Of a stretch of DNA of 42,887 nt, positions 24,248-31,029 are shown piece by piece. The position numbers and the translations under genes are program-made. The notes beneath the pieces are model-generated. The model had not been told where the DNA came from and searched no databases. It worked only from the letters and a program-made list of their open reading frames with translations. The stretch comes from a virus: positions 1 through 42,887 of IMG/VR virus record IMGVR_UViG_3300044980_000027; one strand, 5' to 3'. Each line of letters opens with the position of its first letter. Position 1 is the first letter of the stretch.

Positions 24248-25440
24248 CTCAAGAGTCCCCCTCCCCCGAGGGGTGGGGCTGGGGCGGCGGAGAGCAATTC
24301 GGTGCGCAACTCCACCCAAAGCTTGCCAAGCATGTTCTGCCCGTTGCCGTCAGCGCCCGCACCCCAAAAGGCGTCGCGCCACGAACCCTCGACCAGCGGG
24401 CGGTCGCCGGTCTCCAAGAGTTTGCGGTGAACGTACTCGTGCTGGTGGGCCTTAGTGCGAATGATCTCACGCATGAAGCCAACCTTCACCGCATCCCAAT
24501 CGGTGCGTTGAAGGTGCTTGTTCTCCTGCGCTAGCTTAAACGCTGCGTGCGCCGACAGCGCCGCCTTAACGCGGATCGCCATTGACGCCGCCGCAGGATT
24601 GTCTGCCGCGTCGCCGGTGCTGAATCGAAGCCAGTGATAAGCGGCCTCCGACGTGTCGAACACCCAGCGTCCCGCCCACGTTAGCTTGAACGCCGAGAAG
24701 TTGCTTAGCGGGTAGAAATCGCGCTCGTAGAAGTTCACCGGCCCATCCGTGTCCGGCTTCCACCCTTCCCCCACCCCTCCAGGCGGGGGAGCGACAGGTT
24801 CGCTTTCTGTCGAAACGCTTACATGTTCAGCGGACATGTTAAGCGGGTGATCTGGGGCATTCTCGATCAGCCTCTTAAGCCACTCATTGATGCGATAGTG
24901 CTGTGGCACGCCAAGTGACGCCGCACGGTTAAAAAGGACGGATAGCAGACATGCGTCTTTGTGGACTAACGGTCCTGGAAACGATTCCTGCTCGTCTGTC
25001 GCCCCTCCAAGCGGGGGAGTATCCTCCCGAAGCGGGTTTCCTTGAAGACCTTTCCGCTCCAGCAAGTCTATCGCTCGGTCACACATCGCCAGCGCCTTAG
25101 GAACGGCCGTGCGCGCTTCAGTGCTCTCTTTACGGATGATGTAGACAAGCTTGCGCAGCATGATCGCGAGGTCGGTGATGTCATGGGGCTCGGCCTGCGC
25201 TTTATCTTCTCCTCCAGGCGGGGCGACAGGATAGAGGGCACGAATAGTGTCGGCCTTGGTAAGCGCGATCTGCCATTCTTCAGCATATGCATGGTTCACT
25301 GCGACGCTCGCTGTAACGCGACCAGCCATCTCGGCGGCGACTGGATCAATCACCCGCGCGATCTCTTCCCTTGTCGGCAACCTCCAGGCGGGGGAGATCA
25401 GCATCCCCGGCGCGGAGCCGGTTTCGGATTTCGCAGTCAT
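24244..25440 (-). CDS. Modular protein with C-terminal NADAR (YbiA-like) domain
   Basis: The product has 398 residues. The C-terminal 150 residues (about 236-383) follow the NADAR pattern: YPLSNFSAFKLTW, DTSEAAYHWLRF, DWDAVKVGFMREIIRTKA, LLETGDRPLVEGSWRDAFWG and NMLGKLWVELR. NADAR domains act on ADP-ribose linkages or NAD-derived and riboflavin metabolites; some reverse guanine ADP-ribosylation of DNA by DarT-like toxins. The N-terminal 75 residues resemble phage Ea22-like segments (LPTREEIARVIDP). Modules are separated by PPGG (74-77), PPLGG (142-146) and PPPGG (218-222), each encoded by a repeated palindromic DNA element. Its ATG overlaps the TnpB stop. Confidence 0.82.
   Translation of the reverse strand: MTAKSETGSAPGMLISPAWRLPTREEIARVIDPVAAEMAGRVTASVAVNHAYAEEWQIALTKADTIRALYPVAPPGGEDKAQAEPHDITDLAIMLRKLVYIIRKESTEARTAVPKALAMCDRAIDLLERKGLQGNPLREDTPPLGGATDEQESFPGPLVHKDACLLSVLFNRAASLGVPQHYRINEWLKRLIENAPDHPLNMSAEHVSVSTESEPVAPPPGGVGEGWKPDTDGPVNFYERDFYPLSNFSAFKLTWAGRWVFDTSEAAYHWLRFSTGDAADNPAAASMAIRVKAALSAHAAFKLAQENKHLQRTDWDAVKVGFMREIIRTKAHQHEYVHRKLLETGDRPLVEGSWRDAFWGAGADGNGQNMLGKLWVELRTELLSAAPAPPLGGGGLLR
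24776..24788. repeat. Palindromic 13-mer repeat, copy 1
   Basis: CCTCCAGGCGGGG, followed by GGAGCGACAGG. One of three identical copies within 620 bp of the NADAR gene, plus a one-mismatch copy. Here it encodes the PPPGG linker directly before the NADAR domain. Confidence 0.8.
25004..25016. repeat. Palindromic 13-mer repeat, copy 2 (one mismatch)
   Basis: CCTCCAAGCGGGG, preceded by CTGTCGC. Encodes PPLGG at residues 142-146 on the minus strand. Confidence 0.75.
25211..25223. repeat. Palindromic 13-mer repeat, copy 3
   Basis: CCTCCAGGCGGGG, followed by CGACAGG as in copy 1. Encodes APPGG at residues 73-77. Confidence 0.8.
25381..25393. repeat. Palindromic 13-mer repeat, copy 4
   Basis: CCTCCAGGCGGGG, read in another frame, where it encodes SPAWRL at residues 16-21. 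The change of frame shows the DNA, not the peptide, is the repeated unit. A more degenerate relative (TCCCCCTCCCCCGAGGGGTG, 24256-24275) lies at the gene's 3' end. Confidence 0.75.
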
Positions 25441-26633
25441 GCTGCGACCTCCATGGTTCTCGTTTCATCGGACCCGTAATCGGGTTCCTCGGCGAGCTGT
25501 AACGCCGTGCTTCGGCGCAAGATGTTCTTCGCCGCGTTGATATCGGCATGTTCGTCATGTCCGCAATGGACGCAGAGAAAGCGCGCTTGGCTCTCGCGGC
25601 TTTGGGAATCGACCGCTCCGCACGAGGAGCAAGCCTGAGAGGTGTAGGCCGGGTTGACCTTGATCAGTGTCCCGCCGGTCGCCTTCAGTTTGTAGGCGAG
25701 TAGGCTAACAACGTGACCCCAGCCCTGGCTATGGATTGACCGGCTCAGGCCGCGATTGGCGAGCACCATGTTGCCGATTTTCAGATCTTCGACAGCGACC
25801 GTTCCAAAGCGCTTGGCGAGATCGGTCGAAACGCGGTGCGCCCAATCGGTGCGGATACGCCGTGCGCGGGCGTGGAGGCGCGCCACACGGGCGCGCTGCT
25901 TCAGGCGACGCTTGGAGCCCTTCTTGCAGCGAGCGAGCTTGCGCTGAGCCCTCAGGCGCTGGGCGACGACCGCTCCGATATGGGCCGGAACGCTGATTAG
26001 CCCGCCGCTAGAAAGCGCCAGCGTATTTGCAATTCCGCGGTCGATGCCGACAGCCGCCGGCGGCGCGCTAGCGAAGCCTTGAGCCGCACACGTGACGCTG
26101 ACGTGCCATTGCCCGCACTCTTCACGAAACGAAACCATCTTGGGGATGCCAACCAATGGCCGCGAGAGCCGAAGCTTGATCCACCCGGCGCCCCGGAGGC
26201 GGACGCGGCCCCACTTTGCATTGATCAGTTCGACGGGCGCATCCACGCTACGTAGCGTGAAGCCGCAGCCGTCGTCACGGCGCCGGAACGTCGGGTGCCT
26301 AGCGCGGCCGGCGAAGAACGCCGAGTAAGCGTAGTCCAACTGGCGGAGCGCCTCGTCCAGGGCGTGCCGAGGAACCGCAGCGATCCAGTCGACTTCGGCC
26401 CGAAGCGCGGTCAGCTCGTAGCTCTGGCGGATGTAGGAAAATCCATAGCCAGTGTTGCGGCGATATTGTCGGTACCAGTTCTCTCGCTGCTCTAGCGCCA
26501 AATTGTAGACGAAGCGGCAGGCTCCGCTAATCTGCCCCAGCCTCGCCGCTTGGGCTGCGGTCGGGGCAAGCCGATAGCGGTACGATCTGATGATCGCGGC
26601 CTCGGTGCTGGCGGGGGGAGTTGGGGCGGTCAT
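25437..26633 (-). CDS. tnpB: TnpB-type RNA-guided nuclease, standalone
   Basis: The product has 398 residues, usual TnpB length. The RuvC triad is present: D198 in AVGIDRGIANTLALSSG, E282 in VAVEDLKIGNM and D364 in HADINAAKNIL. A zinc ribbon lies between the last two (C335, C338, C354, C357). The N-terminal YRYRLAPTAAQAARLGQISGACRFVYN is the usual wedge start. No TnpA gene or IS200/IS605 ends are seen. The stop overlaps the NADAR ATG (ATGA), so it sits as an ordinary gene inside the leftward operon. TnpB cuts DNA guided by an omega-RNA normally encoded from its own 3' end; here that region would overlap the NADAR gene. Confidence 0.93.
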   Translation of the reverse strand: MTAPTPPASTEAAIIRSYRYRLAPTAAQAARLGQISGACRFVYNLALEQRENWYRQYRRNTGYGFSYIRQSYELTALRAEVDWIAAVPRHALDEALRQLDYAYSAFFAGRARHPTFRRRDDGCGFTLRSVDAPVELINAKWGRVRLRGAGWIKLRLSRPLVGIPKMVSFREECGQWHVSVTCAAQGFASAPPAAVGIDRGIANTLALSSGGLISVPAHIGAVVAQRLRAQRKLARCKKGSKRRLKQRARVARLHARARRIRTDWAHRVSTDLAKRFGTVAVEDLKIGNMVLANRGLSRSIHSQGWGHVVSLLAYKLKATGGTLIKVNPAYTSQACSSCGAVDSQSRESQARFLCVHCGHDEHADINAAKNILRRSTALQLAEEPDYGSDETRTMEVAA

Positions 26634-26639
26634 GGAGGT

Positions 26640-26882
26640 TCACCACGTCTTTTCTAGGCTTGGCCGCGTGCCGTTGCGAAGGCAGAACAACGCCTCGCTC
26701 CAGGCGTCGCGTGCATTGGGGCCGCGACCCCATTGCTTGTTGTCGTCGGTAGGGTCTTCGACCACGTAACCAAGGCGCTCAGAGCCATAGAAAACAGCAC
26801 GGCTCTTCAGTGTCGGCTTCAAGCTGAGCGCTTCGGCCTTCGCTGCGCCGTATCCTTCGCCAGGACCCTTCTGTGCGCTCAT
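26640..26882 (-). CDS. Hypothetical protein, 80 residues
   Basis: Small alpha/beta protein, RAVFYGSERLGYVVEDPTDD in the middle and a helical C-terminus (NARDAWSEALFCLRNG). Lies 6 bp upstream of TnpB and overlaps the gene before it by 4 nt. No recognised family. Confidence 0.6.
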   Translation of the reverse strand: MSAQKGPGEGYGAAKAEALSLKPTLKSRAVFYGSERLGYVVEDPTDDNKQWGRGPNARDAWSEALFCLRNGTRPSLEKTW

Positions 26883-27073
26883 GGCTCGTCTCCTGCGTGG
26901 GGCGGAATGAAGCGGCCCGCGTAAGCCCTAAGTTCCTCGCGCGAGACGAAGCCGACGCGTTTGCCGCACGTCGCACACTCGCCCCAAATGCCGGTGTCAT
27001 CGGAGCCTGTGATGAAGCCGCACCATCCAGCGAGACACATCGGCAGCTTCCACCAAGGCCGCTTATCGCTCAC
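26879..27073 (-). CDS. Small zinc-ribbon protein
   Basis: The product has 64 residues and starts at GTG. Cysteines at CLAGWC and CATCG suggest one zinc site of type C-x4-C...C-x2-C. The tryptophan-rich start (RPWWKLPM) is distinctive. Overlaps both neighbours by 4 nt. Confidence 0.6.
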   Translation of the reverse strand: MSDKRPWWKLPMCLAGWCGFITGSDDTGIWGECATCGKRVGFVSREELRAYAGRFIPPHAGDEP

Positions 27074-27453
27074 GCTCCCCCCTCCCCGAGTTCCTGGGGT
27101 GGGGAAGGCAGCCTTGCGCGCAGCATCGCGACTCTGGCAACTAGCGCTTCTCGTTCGTGGTCCATCTCGATCAGGCGCGTTTCGAAAGCCGTGATGTATC
27201 GGCTGACCGGCACAGCCTCATCACGACCGCGGAGCGTTCCCCAATCGTTGTATTGCTCGGCGGTCGATAACTCGAAGATGCCGGCGCGGAGGATGTCGCC
27301 CGTGTAGCCGCACGCGTGGCCGTCCTCAGACCGCCGATGCCACATGCCGTGATAGTGAGACATGATGAGCCACGGCCCGTCTTCGCCATGCAGCGGCCGT
27401 TGCAGAACTTGGGCGTCACTGGCCGGTTGTTCTGGATTATTCGGAACTACCAT
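27070..27453 (-). CDS. Hypothetical protein, 127 residues
   Basis: A beta region with LIMSHYHGMWHRRSEDGHACG, then a helix SRYITAFETRLIEMDHEREA. The last residues (PPQELGEGG) come from a GC-rich palindromic stretch (27071-27104) that also supplies the Shine-Dalgarno for the next gene. Unknown function. Confidence 0.6.
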   Translation of the reverse strand: MVVPNNPEQPASDAQVLQRPLHGEDGPWLIMSHYHGMWHRRSEDGHACGYTGDILRAGIFELSTAEQYNDWGTLRGRDEAVPVSRYITAFETRLIEMDHEREALVARVAMLRARLPSPPQELGEGGA

Positions 27454-27454
27454 C

Positions 27455-27631
27455 TCACTTCCCCTCCCGAGAGAGGCGCAGAGCCTCAGCGGTAGGAAGT
27501 GTTGCTAGCGCTTCATCAAGCGAGACGATTTTCTCGTCAGGAAGCTTCGGCTCCCCGCAGTTTCGACACCGCACGCGAACGAACAGGTTGTGCCAGCCGC
27601 AGCCACATAGCCATTGATCGCCCCAGATCAT
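27455..27631 (-). CDS. Small zinc-ribbon protein, 58 residues
   Basis: ATG at 27631 overlaps the upstream stop. CGCG at 9-12 and CRNCG at 22-26 give a compact zinc ribbon (C-x-C...C-x2-C). The rest is helical. A GGGAGGGGAAG Shine-Dalgarno for the next gene is embedded in its last codons. Confidence 0.6.
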   Translation of the reverse strand: MIWGDQWLCGCGWHNLFVRVRCRNCGEPKLPDEKIVSLDEALATLPTAEALRLSREGK

Positions 27632-28101
27632 TTGCCTTCTCCGATACCTGGCCGCATTTCATGGTTGTCGTCGTTGAGCGCGGCGTGCCAGTTTGCCAGC
27701 GCCGCAGCGGTGCTGATTGTGTGATGCAGCGCCTTGTGATCGTCGCCGCTCTTGGCCGAACTGAGCACCTTCCCGGCGAGGTAACCGATCAGCCAGAACC
27801 AGTCCTCGTTGGTCTTGCCGGCATCGTGTTCCTCGCCCCAACGCTCGCGCTGGTGAGCGGCTTCGAGCACGACGGCCTTGGTGAAGTCGTGAAGTTCGGG
27901 CGTGTTCAGCCGAGCCTTCAACCTCTCGATCTCTGCCTCCTTGGTGGAGAGGATTTCCTCGTAGAACTGAGATGCGATGCCGGCTGCTTGCTCAGGGTCA
28001 ACAACGCATGCGTCGCCGGTCCAGCCGTCAGACGACACGGACTGGATGCGCTCAAGCAACATCCGTTCTCTCATCCCGTCTGCGGGGTTGGGGTCGCTCA
28101 C
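27628..28101 (-). CDS. Conserved phage protein, possibly MazG/NTPase-like
   Basis: The product has 157 residues and a GTG start. The N-half has a short coiled coil. The C-half (HDFTKAVVLEAAHQRERWGE, then HDAGKTNEDWFWLIGYLAGK, then HHTISTAAALANWHAAL) is all-helical with a W-G-x-x-H-D motif, recalling all-alpha nucleotide pyrophosphatases encoded by many phages. The acidic metal-binding set is not fully convincing, so function is open. Confidence 0.6.
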   Translation of the reverse strand: MSDPNPADGMRERMLLERIQSVSSDGWTGDACVVDPEQAAGIASQFYEEILSTKEAEIERLKARLNTPELHDFTKAVVLEAAHQRERWGEEHDAGKTNEDWFWLIGYLAGKVLSSAKSGDDHKALHHTISTAAALANWHAALNDDNHEMRPGIGEGK

Positions 28102-28625
28102 GGCTTGGCTCCAAGAACTGTACGGGCCGCTTCCTCGCGCTCGTCAAAATCTTCGGGAACCTGGCGGATCAACCGATTAGCGGCGACCTCGCACACGTCT
28201 CCGTTTCCGCGCAGGAACCCGCATGTGTCGATGATCGCGATGTAAGCTGCGTCGAGTTCAGCCCCTCTCGCTTCTGACTCACGGGAGAGGGCTTCGAGGG
28301 CGTCGGCGAGCTTCAGAATGGCCATGACCAACTCGTCATTGGGATGGGCGCGCGGGTCGGGTTGGATCGAGTAGCCGCCGTGAAGGTCTCGCCAACGGTT
28401 CTGAGCCATCGTCCGATAGCGCGCCACCAATTCGGCGTAGCTGGCGGGGGTGGGGGAGAGCGGCGGTAAGTCTTGGCACTCGCGCGGGGACGGATCGCCG
28501 GGCTTCCATCCGTGGTCTCGGGCGCAGCCGTAGTGCTTCGGGCAACCCTCGGGCGGGCAGAACAGGAAGCCCTTGCTCTGATCGTTTTCGTGCTTGCAGT
28601 GCCAAGATTCAAAGGCGTCGCTCAT
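28098..28625 (-). CDS. Hypothetical protein with Cys-rich N-terminus
   Basis: The product has 175 residues. ATG at 28625 overlaps the upstream stop; a longer frame to 28829 overlaps the neighbour and is rejected. N-terminal cysteines (SWHC, FLFCPPEGC, YGC) may bind zinc. The rest is helical (SYAELVARYRTMAQNRWRDL; ELVMAILKLADALEAL). Unknown. Confidence 0.6.
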   Translation of the reverse strand: MSDAFESWHCKHENDQSKGFLFCPPEGCPKHYGCARDHGWKPGDPSPRECQDLPPLSPTPASYAELVARYRTMAQNRWRDLHGGYSIQPDPRAHPNDELVMAILKLADALEALSRESEARGAELDAAYIAIIDTCGFLRGNGDVCEVAANRLIRQVPEDFDEREEAARTVLGAKP

Positions 28626-29035
28626 CTCGTCCCCTTCTCGGGAGGCGGGGGAAGGGAAGGGGCGGCTGCGATCATGGCGAACCACATCTCCCGCACAACA
28701 GCAGGATACATCGGGCGCTGGAAGCCGTAGCGACTGGAAACCGGCTGCCGGTCCTCGGCGTACTCTTGGCCTAGGCGTGCTCTCGCCGAGAGCATCTCGG
28801 CCGTCGGCTCGACAGGTACGAGCCTCCACCCCCCTGAGCCCCTAAGGGAAGAGATGGCGACCAACAGATCGGCGTGCCATTGCTTCTGATCGGCGACGAC
28901 GCGGCGGTATAGATCGGCGTTGGGCTCGTCGGGCTCGAAGTCGCCTTCAAGGTTCAGCGCGTTGCAGAGCATGTGCTCGGCGCAAGTCTCCAGCCGTCCA
29001 AGCACATCGGAGAGGGTGTCGGGGTTGGGGGTCAT
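28622..29035 (-). CDS. Hypothetical protein, 137 residues
   Basis: ATG at 29035, ATGA-coupled. N-terminal helices (LSDVLGRLETCAEHMLCNAL), then ADLYRRVVADQKQWHADLLV, then a short W-R-L-V-P-V-E-P-T-A-E-M segment, a pattern frequent in phage Ea-type proteins of unknown role. The tail encodes PPPPEKG from a GC-rich palindromic stretch. Confidence 0.6.
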   Translation of the reverse strand: MTPNPDTLSDVLGRLETCAEHMLCNALNLEGDFEPDEPNADLYRRVVADQKQWHADLLVAISSLRGSGGWRLVPVEPTAEMLSARARLGQEYAEDRQPVSSRYGFQRPMYPAVVREMWFAMIAAAPSLPPPPEKGTR

Positions 29036-29226
29036 GGGCGCTTCTCGCTTTCGAGGAAAGAGCATCGCAGCTTGAGGATTTGGCCACGCACCCGGAGGCA
29101 TTCTCCTGCCTCGCCGTCGCGGCTCTCGTCTGCCAGGATTGTCGCCCAATCGGCCAGAACCGACTCGGCCTCTTCAAGATATCGCTCACCCTCCATCGCG
29201 AATTTTGGGAGGCCATCACTCGGCAT
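29032..29226 (-). CDS. Small helical protein, 64 residues
   Basis: ATG at 29226, 11-nt overlap with the upstream gene. Helices ERYLEEAESVLADWATILAD and CLRVRGQILKLRCSFLE. No recognised family. Confidence 0.5.
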   Translation of the reverse strand: MPSDGLPKFAMEGERYLEEAESVLADWATILADESRDGEAGECLRVRGQILKLRCSFLESEKRP

Positions 29227-29698
29227 TGGCGGCTCTCGCGATGAGGGTGAGGACGGCTTCGGCTTCGTATGTGAAAGTGATCCAGTTCCGGTCCACCCAA
29301 GCATCGGCTAGGCGTTCCCCGGAAGGTCCGCACCGCTCCCGAGCTAGCGTCCGCGCCACCTTCTCCACGCTTTCGGGATCAGCGACGAACCGGGCGATTT
29401 GGACGGCGGTTACGATGCCGGTGGCGTTGGCCATCCGCGCTTTGCCGGTCGGGCCTTCTCGTTGCTGGCGTGTATCGCAGTAGGCAACGGGCCAGTCCAC
29501 GGCGAGCGACCATATTTGCCCGCACTGGCATTTGTTCGTGTGACCAGCTTGCTCTACTAGCGCGCCCTTGAGCTTGTCATCGCCCGAAAGAACCACAACG
29601 GCCCTCGTCTTCTGAGCGTCATGCAGGCGCACCCATTCCCCCGGCGTCATCGCAGAGACGGTGGCTCGGAGAGCGGAGAGGGGGTCTGTCGGTTCCAT
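29216..29698 (-). CDS. Hypothetical protein, first gene after the structured leader
   Basis: The product has 160 residues. Begins MEPTDPLSALRATVSAMTPG and contains a C-Q-C-G zinc-like site, AYCDTR, and the phrase MANATGIVTAVQIARF that I associate with phage Ea8.5-like proteins. It is the first gene of the lower leftward block, 195 nt downstream of a predicted promoter. Confidence 0.6.
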   Translation of the reverse strand: MEPTDPLSALRATVSAMTPGEWVRLHDAQKTRAVVVLSGDDKLKGALVEQAGHTNKCQCGQIWSLAVDWPVAYCDTRQQREGPTGKARMANATGIVTAVQIARFVADPESVEKVARTLARERCGPSGERLADAWVDRNWITFTYEAEAVLTLIARAANAE

Positions 29699-29893
29699 GG
29701 CGGACCTCGGGGGCCGGGGGATTGGGAGGGTTCTTCTCGTTGTTGCGGCGAGACCACCCGCCGCGCCTCAAGAGCGCTGTCGGAGAGAGGGGCGATATTG
29801 GCGCGCACCCCCGTCGGAATGCGCGCCCCGGCATTACGAAGCGCTCCATGATGCCGCACAACGTCTGTGCAGTTCCGCAGCGAGATTGCTGCG
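29699..29893 (-). ncRNA. Five-hairpin leader RNA (candidate regulatory RNA)
   Basis: Read on the minus strand this untranslated leader folds into five consecutive perfect stems: CGCAGC/GCTGCG (29876-29893), GCACA/TGTGC (29856-29870), GGCAT/ATGCC (29830-29855), GGCGCGCA/TGCGCGCC (29800-29827) and GCGGCG/CGCCGC (29745-29764). The stems are self-complementary, so the strand is taken from the predicted promoter and the downstream gene. The frame crossing it (29647-29931 minus) has no ribosome site and poor composition. Could be an attenuator, an antisense regulator or a riboswitch-like leader. Confidence 0.5.
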
Positions 29894-29898
29894 CTCAT

Positions 29899-29927
29899 AG
29901 TATAGGACGTATTTGGGGCGCCCACAA
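29899..29927 (-). promoter_or_regulatory. Promoter for the lower leftward block
   Basis: On the minus strand TTGTGG (plus 29922-29927), a 17-bp spacer and TATACT (plus 29899-29904, five of six matches to TATAAT) predict a start near 29892, at the foot of the first leader hairpin. Confidence 0.55.
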
Positions 29928-29933
29928 GCATTT

Positions 29934-30737
29934 CTAACGACGCTCCCAGTATTCGAACGACCTATCTCCGTGCAGGGTTCCACCTATGGTTAAGTTGTCG
30001 GTGCCAGGTACAATCGCATCAAGAGAAAGGTCGGCAAACTTCCAACGAAACATCTTATAGTAACGACTTATATACTCTGGAACGGCTAGCTTTATCTTGT
30101 CGCGATCCACGTCGCCGCACAGCACGGCGAGGCACAGCTCTTGCGAGACGTCAGCCCTCATGTCCTCGTAGAGATTCCTTGGCATGAGGGAGTTGATTTC
30201 TGAGACGAGGTCATATCCGGGCGGAGGCGCAACTGGCGGAAGTTCTCGATCCCGATAAGGATAGTTCATTAGCGGCAACGATTTGACGTTTCCACGCCTG
30301 CCGTCAGGGAGTCCAAAGGTATGCGCAAACGACAGCGCCGTTTTATAGGTAACATCCATAACGTCAGCCAGTCGGCTGGCGGTCATCCCGTTTTCGACCG
30401 CCGCTCCCAAGACCACTAAGCAGCGCTGTAACGGTAACTTGTGAGCGTGAAAACAGGTCTTGGCAGTAAGTGTGAACCGATAATCACAGGCGGGGTTGCG
30501 ACACTTGTACGCCCCCAGTTTCCACTTCATTTCCCACGGACATCCGGCTTTACATTTTGGGCACGTGACTTCTCCGTCTGTGTCAGCCCACCGAGTTTCC
30601 CGGAATATCTCTCGGGCGTCGGCATCCTTGACCTTGTGAACTTCTTTGATGTCAATTGCGCGGGCCACAAGCGCCCGCTTGAATGCGGCGGCCATAGCCG
30701 TATCGGCCACACTGGCCGCCTTAGGAGCTAGATTCAT
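29934..30737 (-). CDS. IS1595-type zinc-ribbon/HTH protein with sigma-like C-terminus
   Basis: The product has 267 residues. Residues about 30-125 match the N-terminus of IS1595 transposases: ADAREIFRETRWADTDGEV, CPKC, KCRNPAC, then FTLTAKTCFHAHKLPL and an HTH (MTASRLADVMDVTYKTALSF). No transposase catalytic core follows. Instead the C-terminus reads DVSQELCLAVLCGDVDRD, YISRYYKMF and a block of the form S-L-D-A-I-V-P-G-T-D-N-L-T, reminiscent of sigma-factor regions. Probably a DNA-binding transcription regulator. ATG at 30737 overlaps the upstream stop. Confidence 0.7.
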   Translation of the reverse strand: MNLAPKAASVADTAMAAAFKRALVARAIDIKEVHKVKDADAREIFRETRWADTDGEVTCPKCKAGCPWEMKWKLGAYKCRNPACDYRFTLTAKTCFHAHKLPLQRCLVVLGAAVENGMTASRLADVMDVTYKTALSFAHTFGLPDGRRGNVKSLPLMNYPYRDRELPPVAPPPGYDLVSEINSLMPRNLYEDMRADVSQELCLAVLCGDVDRDKIKLAVPEYISRYYKMFRWKFADLSLDAIVPGTDNLTIGGTLHGDRSFEYWERR

Positions 30738-30856
30738 TTCACCCATCCCTGCATGCGCAGGCCACCATGCCTCGGGGGCGGCACCGACACAGGCTCGGCG
30801 GTTCGCACGCGCCGTTGCGTCGTCTGATCGGGACGGGGCGATGTAGGAAGGGTCAT
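30734..30856 (-). CDS. Small basic 40-residue peptide
   Basis: MTLPTSPRPDQTTQRRVRTA and then a Pro-rich, basic remainder ending GGLRMQGWVK; probably disordered. ATGA-coupled at both ends; that continuity is the main support. Confidence 0.4.
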   Translation of the reverse strand: MTLPTSPRPDQTTQRRVRTAEPVSVPPPRHGGLRMQGWVK

Positions 30857-31029
30857 CTCGGCCAGCACCCGACAATCAGCGCCACGACCGCCAGGGCGAT
30901 GGCCCACTTCGGCCACAACGGCTCGCGGCGGTGCTCGAAGACCTGGCCGGCGAAGATCGGCAGAGGCGCTTCGGTGGCTCTGCGGCGGAAGGTTTGGCCG
31001 GAACGCCAGCCGGTTGAGGAGGCGATCAT
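30853..31029 (-). CDS. Single-span membrane protein, 58 residues
   Basis: ATG at 31029, coupled to the zinc-finger gene upstream. Basic N-half (WRSGQTFRRRATEAPLPIFA), C-terminal membrane span WAIALAVVALIVGCW. Tail-anchored topology. Confidence 0.55.
   Translation of the reverse strand: MIASSTGWRSGQTFRRRATEAPLPIFAGQVFEHRREPLWPKWAIALAVVALIVGCWPR

Noticed and set aside
25200-25440. A defined omega-RNA and guide for TnpB
   Set aside because: The expected location is coding sequence and no scaffold can be assigned by eye; it needs small-RNA data.
27499-28245. Long plus-strand frame opposite the leftward operon
   Set aside because: Antisense shadow of several coupled minus-strand genes; no ribosome site.
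29647-29931. Minus-strand frame across the five-hairpin leader
   Set aside because: Its internal ATG lies at the -10 box, it overlaps the start of the next gene in another frame, and its composition is poor.
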